In this document: piece by piece, positions 55,283 to 64,000 of the stretch
Layout: every line of letters starts with the position of its first letter
Position numbering within the stretch: the stretch's first letter is position 1
NCBI RefSeq assembly: GCF_001261735.1
Contig: NZ_CVRP01000009.1
Span: 62,001 to 126,000 of the forward strand
Direction: 5' to 3'
Source of the DNA: Dysgonomonas sp. BGC7
Lineage (GTDB): Bacteria > Bacteroidota > Bacteroidia > Bacteroidales > Dysgonomonadaceae
DNA length: 64,000 bases
Notes under the pieces: model-generated
What the model was told of the DNA's origin: nothing
Databases searched by the model: none
What the model saw: the letters and a program-made list of their open reading frames with translations, nothing else
Translations under genes and position numbers: made by a program

Positions 55283-56386
55283 ATGATTGCTCTACCAGCA
55301 AATATCGAAAAGCACTTTGTCATCGAAGGTATCGTTAAAGAGATACGCTCATTGGGGGAAGGTCTTATTAATGACACATTTTTTATAGAAACAGAAGGTG
55401 ATAGCCCCAATTACATTTTACAACGTAAAAATAAAACTATCTTTCAGGATGTGCCTGCAATGATGGATAATATATATAAAGTAACAACACATCTCAAAAA
55501 GAAGATTATTGAGAAAGGTGGTGATCCAATGCGTGAAGCTTTGACAGTAACCCCTACAGTAGATGGTAAGTTGTACTATAAGGACGAAAATGATGAATAT
55601 TGGGCTGCATGTTTGTTTGTCGAAGATACAGTTACCTATCAGTATGCAGATTCACCTGAATTGGCTGCTCAAGGTGGAAAAGGAATAGGATTGTTTCAGG
55701 CAATGCTGGCAGACATGAAGGAGCCATTAGCAGATATACTGCCTGGATTTCACAATATGAGATTTCGTTTTCAGCAATGGGATGATATCTTGAAAAAAGA
55801 TCCTGTAGGACGAAAAGCGGAAGTGAAAGAAGAAATAGAGTGGATAGAGAGCCGTAGAGAAGAAATGCTCGCCCTGTGGAAGAAAGCTGAAACGGGAGAA
55901 ATACCAACAAGAGTAACACACAACGATACAAAAATAAGCAACATATTATTCGATCAGCAAGGTAATGTTCTTTGTGTCATAGATTTGGATACTGTGCTGA
56001 GCAGTATTTGCCTTAATGACTATGGAGATGCTATCCGTTCGTATACGAATGCCGGAAAAGAGGATGATGAAAATCTTGATAATGTATATATCAAAATGGA
56101 TATTTTTGAAGGATATACCAAAGGCTATCTTTCAGAAACAATATCTTTCCTGACTCCTGCCGAGATTGAAAATCTGGCTTTCTCTGCTAAATATATTACT
56201 TTCGAGCAGATTCTAAGATTTTTGATGGATTATATAGATGGAGATAATTATTATAAAGTAAAATCAGATAAGCATAATCTGGTGCGTACGCATGCACAAT
56301 ATAAATTGTTGCAATCTATGGAAGATAACTACGATGAAATGTGCAAAATAGTAAGACAAGCTGTTGATAGCTTGAGTAATAAATAA
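55283..56386 (+). CDS. Aminoglycoside-phosphotransferase-fold kinase, N-acetylhexosamine kinase (NahK)-like
   Basis: The 367-residue cytoplasmic protein has the APH/choline-kinase fold. Markers are the N-lobe LGEGLINDTFFIETEGDSPN, catalytic Brenner-like motif RVTHNDTKISNILFD (His-Asn-Asp...Asn) and metal motif VIDLDTVLSSICLNDYGDAI. The HNDTKxxN plus IDLDT pattern is that of N-acetylhexosamine 1-kinases, which phosphorylate GlcNAc or GalNAc at C1. It lies 15 bases upstream of a GH109-type glycosidase gene, in keeping with salvage of released GalNAc. The annotation as NahK is by motif memory and context. Confidence 0.78.
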   Translation: MIALPANIEKHFVIEGIVKEIRSLGEGLINDTFFIETEGDSPNYILQRKNKTIFQDVPAMMDNIYKVTTHLKKKIIEKGGDPMREALTVTPTVDGKLYYKDENDEYWAACLFVEDTVTYQYADSPELAAQGGKGIGLFQAMLADMKEPLADILPGFHNMRFRFQQWDDILKKDPVGRKAEVKEEIEWIESRREEMLALWKKAETGEIPTRVTHNDTKISNILFDQQGNVLCVIDLDTVLSSICLNDYGDAIRSYTNAGKEDDENLDNVYIKMDIFEGYTKGYLSETISFLTPAEIENLAFSAKYITFEQILRFLMDYIDGDNYYKVKSDKHNLVRTHAQYKLLQSMEDNYDEMCKIVRQAVDSLSNK

Positions 56387-56400
56387 TCTAACTCACAATT

Positions 56401-57786
56401 ATGAAAAAACTATTACCATTGTTGGCTGTATGTTTGCTTTTTTTTAGCTGTACACAGTCTCCAAAAGAAGAGAGTAACATTATTTCGACTCCTGTACCTG
56501 AGCGTACAGCGGGACAAACAGATGTGCTTGAACTGAAAACCGACCCTCTACCTGTTGTACGTGTTGCCTTTATTGGATTGGGAATGCGTGGTCCCGGAGC
56601 TGTAAGCCGTATGACGCATATACCGGGTGTAGAGATTGTTGCCTTGTGTGATGTAGAACAAAAGAATACTGAGAAAGTAAATAAAATGCTTGAGGAGCGA
56701 GGCTTCCCTAAAGCACAGGAGTTTTATGGAGATACTACAGTGTGGCGCAAAGTGACAGCATTGCCCAATGTCGATCTTATTTATGTAGCCACAGACTGGA
56801 AAAGCCATGCAACTATAGGTATACAGGCTATGAACGATGGTAAGCATGTAGCTATAGAAGTACCTGCTGCAATGAATATGGATGAGATCTGGGGGTTAAT
56901 TAACACATCGGAAAAGACTCGTAAACATTGTATGCAACTTGAAAACTGTGTGTATGACTTCTTCGAGCTTACTACATTAAATATGGTACAACAAGGCTTG
57001 TTAGGAGATGTAATACATGGAGAAGGTGCTTATATTCATGGGCTACAGCCATATTGGGATGAATATTGGAACGATTGGCGTATGGACTTCAATAAGAATC
57101 ATCGTGGAGATGTTTATCCTACACATGGTTTAGGTCCTGTTTGCCAAGCAATGAATATACATCGTGGAGACAAACTGAATTATCTGGTTTCAGTAGATAC
57201 TAAAGCCGTTGGTAATCCCCAATTTCTGAAAGAAAAGAGAGGAGAAGAAGTTAAAGACTTCCGCAATGGAGATCATACATCCACATTGATAAGAACTGAA
57301 AATGGAAAATCTATATTGATAGAACATAATATAACATCACCTCGTCCATATAATAGAATGTATCAGCTGACAGGAACTAAAGGCTTTGCAAATAAATATC
57401 CTGTTACAGGTTATGCTCTTGGTGCAGAATCTCTAGACCCTTCGTTGACAGCCAACCACGAAAATCTTACTACGCACTCTTTCGTTCCCGACGATGTTAA
57501 GGCAGCTCTAATGGAGAAATATAAACATCCGATAGTGAAAGAGATAGAGGAGACAGCTAAGAAAGTTGGAGGTCATGGTGGAATGGACTTCGTAATGGAT
57601 TATCGTTTGATCTACTGTCTGCAAAAAGGTCTTCCTTTAGATATGGATGTGTATGACCTTGCCGAATGGTGTAGCTTAATACCTCTTACAGAGAAGTCGT
57701 TAGACAATAATAGCGCACCTGTAGAAATACCTGATTTTACGCGAGGTGCATGGAATAAACTTAAAGAGTTGAAATTTGCTCAATAA
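56401..57786 (+). CDS. GH109-type Gfo/Idh/MocA glycosidase (alpha-N-acetylgalactosaminidase-like) lipoprotein
   Basis: The 461-residue lipoprotein has the lipobox LLFFSC followed by TQSPKEES. It has a Rossmann domain (VAFIGLGMRGPGAVSRMTHI) that keeps NAD bound, then EVPAAMNMDEIWGLINTSEK, LENCVYDFFELTTLNMVQQG, HRGDVYPTHGLGPVCQAMNI and a C-terminal GHGGMDFVMDYRLIYCLQKG. The ENCVYDFFELT and YPTHGLGP motifs are those of GH109 enzymes, which remove GalNAc by an NAD-dependent elimination mechanism and include blood-group-A and mucin O-glycan enzymes. Substrate choice is not settled by sequence. A strong terminator follows. Confidence 0.85.
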   Translation: MKKLLPLLAVCLLFFSCTQSPKEESNIISTPVPERTAGQTDVLELKTDPLPVVRVAFIGLGMRGPGAVSRMTHIPGVEIVALCDVEQKNTEKVNKMLEERGFPKAQEFYGDTTVWRKVTALPNVDLIYVATDWKSHATIGIQAMNDGKHVAIEVPAAMNMDEIWGLINTSEKTRKHCMQLENCVYDFFELTTLNMVQQGLLGDVIHGEGAYIHGLQPYWDEYWNDWRMDFNKNHRGDVYPTHGLGPVCQAMNIHRGDKLNYLVSVDTKAVGNPQFLKEKRGEEVKDFRNGDHTSTLIRTENGKSILIEHNITSPRPYNRMYQLTGTKGFANKYPVTGYALGAESLDPSLTANHENLTTHSFVPDDVKAALMEKYKHPIVKEIEETAKKVGGHGGMDFVMDYRLIYCLQKGLPLDMDVYDLAEWCSLIPLTEKSLDNNSAPVEIPDFTRGAWNKLKELKFAQ

Positions 57787-57851
57787 AATCTCTTTTATTT
57801 AATAAAAACTTGTGTCTAGGTAACTGGGTTCATATACTAGAATTTATAAAT

Positions 57852-61392
<3,541 letters not shown>

Positions 61393-61434
61393 TTGATATT
61401 TAATTGTTTATAACCTAAAAAGAACTAAAAAAAC

Positions 61435-63468
61435 ATGAAAAGGAAGAATCTAACTCTTTTGTCACTCTTTAGCATTTTTCTGTGCTTATCAGTGACAAGC
61501 AATGCCCAGAAACAATTCTCTTTAAAATCGCCTGATGGAAAATTGGAAACAAATATCACAGTGGACAAGACTGTGGAATATTCAGTTTCTCACAATGGTG
61601 ACCTTATGCTGGCAAAGTCTCCTATTTCGATGACTCTGGTTGGCGGAAATTCTTATGGAATAAATCCAAAACTCTCAGGATCTTCGACAAAGACTGTTAA
61701 TCAGACTATTGATGCTGTAATTTATAAGCGAAGTAAGATCTCTGAGAATTACAATGAGCTTAATCTTAAATTTAAAGGAGATTATAATATTGTTTTTAGA
61801 GCCTATAATGATGGTGTTGCTTACCGTTTTGTTTCTTCTTCGAAGAAGTCTTTTGAGGTGGAATCGGAGCAGGCTGATTTTAATTTTCCGGCAGACACAA
61901 AAGCTTTTATTCCTTATGTAAGAGATAATAAAACAAAGAGAGAAGGGGAGGCTGATGCAGATAGATTATTTGATATTCAGTTTTATAATTCTTTTGAGAA
62001 TATATATAGTCATGTAAAACTGTCGGAATGGGAAAAGAATCGTCTTGCATTCCTTCCTTTGGTCGTAGAGGGTGCAAATGGTAAGAAGGTGTGTATTGTA
62101 GAAGCCGACCTGCTCAATTATCCGGGAATGTATTTGTATAATAATAAAGGTGGAAAAAGCCTGTCAGGTGTTTTTGCTCCGTTTCCTAAAGATATAAAAC
62201 AAGGAGGACATAACCTTCTACAAGGAGAAGTGCAGTCTCGTGAACCCTATATAGCAAAGCTTGATGGAGCTACAAATTTTCCTTGGCGTGCGGTTATTGT
62301 TACAGAGAAAGACTCTGAACTAGCTAATAGTGATATGGTTTATAAATTAGCAACCCCAACGCAGGGTACTGATTATTCCTGGATTAAACCGGGAAAGGTA
62401 GCATGGGATTGGTGGAATACATGGAATCTTTATGGTGTAGATTTCAAATCGGGAATAAATAATGAAACATATAAATATTATATTGATTTTGCTTCTGAGC
62501 ATGGTATAGAATATGTTATTCTGGATGAAGGATGGGCTGTGAACAAAAAGGCTGACTTATATCAGGTGATTCCAGAAATAGATCTTAAAGATTTGGTAGC
62601 TCATGCCGAAAAAAAGAATGTGGGTCTTATTCTATGGGCAGGATACTATGCTTTTAATAAGGATATAGAAGGTATATGCAAGCATTATAGTGAAATGGGT
62701 ATCAAAGGATTTAAAGTTGACTTTATGGATAGAGATGATCAACTTATGGTCGATTTTCATCATCGTGCTGCGGAAATCGCTTCCAGATATAAAATGCTTT
62801 TAGATTTTCATGGAACTTATAAGCCTACCGGACTTCAACGTACATACCCTAACGTAATCAACTTTGAAGGTGTGTTTGGGCTTGAGCAAATGAAATGGGA
62901 TGCCAAAACGGATATGGTAACTTATGATGTTACTGTGCCGTTTATCCGTCAGGTAGCCGGCCCTATAGACTATACACAAGGTGCTATGCGTAATGCAACA
63001 AAGGCAAATTACAGAAGTGTATCGAGTGAAGCTATGAGTCAGGGTACACGCTGCCGTCAATTGGCAGAATATGTAATTTTTGAATCGCCTCTTAATATGC
63101 TTTGCGACAGTCCTTCCAACTACATGAATGAGAAGGAGTGTACCGAATTTATTGCAACTGTACCTACTGTGTGGGACAACACTATTGCTCTAAATGGTGA
63201 AATTGGAAAATATATATCAATCGCTCGCCAAAAAGGAGGTAATTGGTATGTAGGCTCTTTGACAAACTGGGATGCAAGAAGCCTCGACTTAGATTTATCT
63301 TTTCTTGGAGAAGGTAACTTCAAAGCAGAGGTGTTTAAAGATGGAGTAAATGCAGATAAAGCTGCGCGCGATTACAAAAAAGAAACTATAGACATTCCTT
63401 CAAACAGGAAACTCTCTATTTCAATGGCTCCGGGAGGAGGATTTGTGATGAAGATTTCTAAGAAATAA
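61435..63468 (+). CDS. GH97 glycosidase, probable retaining alpha-galactosidase
   Basis: The 677-residue protein has a signal peptide (ends SNAQ), an N-terminal beta-supersandwich (about 25-290), the catalytic TIM barrel (about 295-560) and a C-terminal beta domain (about 570-677). Motifs are KVAWDWWNTWNLYGVDFKSG, YVILDEGWAVNK, GIKGFKVDFMDRDDQ and LDFHGTYKPTGLQRTYPNV. Asp429 in VDFMDRDD corresponds to the nucleophile position of retaining GH97 enzymes (BT1871-type alpha-galactosidases); inverting SusB-type enzymes lack it. It probably acts with the GH2 enzyme in the periplasm on galactose-containing glycans. Confidence 0.9.
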   Translation: MKRKNLTLLSLFSIFLCLSVTSNAQKQFSLKSPDGKLETNITVDKTVEYSVSHNGDLMLAKSPISMTLVGGNSYGINPKLSGSSTKTVNQTIDAVIYKRSKISENYNELNLKFKGDYNIVFRAYNDGVAYRFVSSSKKSFEVESEQADFNFPADTKAFIPYVRDNKTKREGEADADRLFDIQFYNSFENIYSHVKLSEWEKNRLAFLPLVVEGANGKKVCIVEADLLNYPGMYLYNNKGGKSLSGVFAPFPKDIKQGGHNLLQGEVQSREPYIAKLDGATNFPWRAVIVTEKDSELANSDMVYKLATPTQGTDYSWIKPGKVAWDWWNTWNLYGVDFKSGINNETYKYYIDFASEHGIEYVILDEGWAVNKKADLYQVIPEIDLKDLVAHAEKKNVGLILWAGYYAFNKDIEGICKHYSEMGIKGFKVDFMDRDDQLMVDFHHRAAEIASRYKMLLDFHGTYKPTGLQRTYPNVINFEGVFGLEQMKWDAKTDMVTYDVTVPFIRQVAGPIDYTQGAMRNATKANYRSVSSEAMSQGTRCRQLAEYVIFESPLNMLCDSPSNYMNEKECTEFIATVPTVWDNTIALNGEIGKYISIARQKGGNWYVGSLTNWDARSLDLDLSFLGEGNFKAEVFKDGVNADKAARDYKKETIDIPSNRKLSISMAPGGGFVMKISKK

Positions 63469-63483
63469 GTAATTATAGATGAT

Positions 63484-63517
63484 AAAAGGGCAGTACCGAA
63501 TGGTACTGTCCTTTTTT
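63484..63517. terminator. Bidirectional terminator between GH97 and the ABC permease
   Basis: A 14-base stem AAAAGGGCAGTACC / GGTACTGTCCTTTT (one G-T pair, GAAT loop) ends in a run of T on the + strand and an A/T tract on the other. The two flanking genes are convergent and both probably use it. Confidence 0.88.
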
Positions 63518-64000
63518 ATTCGAATCTAATAGATTTAGATGGTGATATTTTAGCAATCAAATAAGAAGGTCCTATCATTGCCAGTATTGAGAAAAATAAT
63601 GTACCTATATTCAGTAGTAATATATATACAATATTTATATCTACAGGGACTTCAGACATATAGTACTTATCCGGGTCTAGCTTTATTATGCCGAAGTATT
63701 TCTGTATAAGTAAGATTGCCAGAGCTATAAAATTGCCATAAAACATACCTTTGAGGATAAGAAAAGATGATACATAGAGAAAAGTTTTTCTTATGCTATA
63801 GTTTCGTGCTCCCAAGGTCTTTAGCATTCCTATCATATTTGTTCGTTCGAGTATAATAATGAGTAGTCCCGATATCATTGTAAATATAGATATGGCAAAC
63901 ATTAGTACTATAATTACAACCACATTCATATTTAACAGATCAAGCCAGCTGAATATCATTGGATTGAGTTCTTTTATCGATCTCGAAAGGAGAGTGTTGT
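63516..64000 (-). CDS. FtsX/LolC-type ABC transporter permease, C-terminal part
   Basis: The frame is open to the right edge, so the visible 160-odd residues are the end of a longer gene. Three membrane helices are clear (VVVIIVLMFAISIFTMISGL, FYGNFIALAILLIQKYFGII, IVYILLLNIGTLFFSILAMI). The FtsX-domain signature ILERTNMIGMLKTLGARNYS sits between the first two helices. It matches lipoprotein-releasing (LolC/E) and MacB-type permeases of Bacteroidota, which run the export of lipoproteins or peptides with an ATPase. The ATPase gene is not in the window. Confidence 0.85.
   Translation of the reverse strand, partial: NTLLSRSIKELNPMIFSWLDLLNMNVVVIIVLMFAISIFTMISGLLIIILERTNMIGMLKTLGARNYSIRKTFLYVSSFLILKGMFYGNFIALAILLIQKYFGIIKLDPDKYYMSEVPVDINIVYILLLNIGTLFFSILAMIGPSYLIAKISPSKSIRFE

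Overview
The window is a chromosomal segment from an AT-rich member of the Bacteroidota, most likely order Bacteroidales and plausibly a Dysgonomonas-like genus. The evidence is a SusC/SusD pair, a hybrid two-component regulator, Bacteroidetes-type promoters (TTTG near -33, TAnnTTTG near -7), conserved Bacteroidales envelope genes (DUF4292, DUF6089 and DUF6242 types, BamA plus two OmpH/Skp) and many lipoproteins. The genus is an inference from gene style, not from a marker gene.

Region 1 (1-25503, all + strand) is a large polysaccharide utilization locus for heparin/heparan sulfate. In order it holds the 3' end of a PL12 heparan lyase, a surface glycan-binding lipoprotein, SusC, SusD, a GH88 unsaturated glucuronyl hydrolase, a PL15-like heparinase II/III-fold lyase, a PL13 heparinase I, a hybrid two-component sensor/AraC regulator, a second PL12 lyase (heparinase III type), two serine-type S1 sulfatases, a PHP-fold DUF3604-like protein with a twin-arginine-like leader, and a ROK sugar kinase. 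Surface binding and import, depolymerisation by three lyase types, desulfation, removal of the unsaturated uronic acid and phosphorylation of the amino sugar make a nearly complete pathway. The content resembles the known Bacteroides thetaiotaomicron heparin/HS locus. The DUF3604-like protein is the least explained part. No inner-membrane sugar transporter and no sulfatase-maturing enzyme lie in the window.

Region 2 (25677-30394) is a run of small stress-type genes: DUF1304 membrane protein, Crp/Fnr regulator, NAD-dependent epimerase/reductase, glutathione peroxidase, pyrimidine-dimer glycosylase-like protein, TspO, a short-chain dehydrogenase and a frameshifted AraC remnant. It looks like a photo-oxidative or UV stress cassette. 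Region 3 (30337-34752) holds an outer-membrane barrel protein (-), a LytS/LytTR two-component pair (+), a small winged-helix protein (-) and a methyltransferase (-). A 610-base gap and a self-contained tRNA-Val(UAC) unit with promoter and terminator follow.

Region 4 (35641-51070) is conserved housekeeping and envelope biogenesis: dUTPase, TPR protein, DUF4292 lipoprotein, EnvC-like M23 protein, a tandem WxcM/FdtA-type cupin protein overlapping a FemAB/GNAT-like gene, RlmB, RidA, RibD, a DUF6242-type lipoprotein, a DUF6089-type protein, UppS, BamA and two OmpH chaperones. Region 5 (51151-55033) has cysK and metY on the - strand, with a terminator-like hairpin in front of metY and palindromes upstream of cysK, then murF (+). 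Region 6 (55283-63468) is a second, smaller glycan cluster: a NahK-like hexosamine kinase, a GH109-type glycosidase, a GH2 beta-galactosidase and a GH97 enzyme, suggesting use of GalNAc- and Gal-containing host glycans. The window ends inside an FtsX/LolC-type ABC permease (-).
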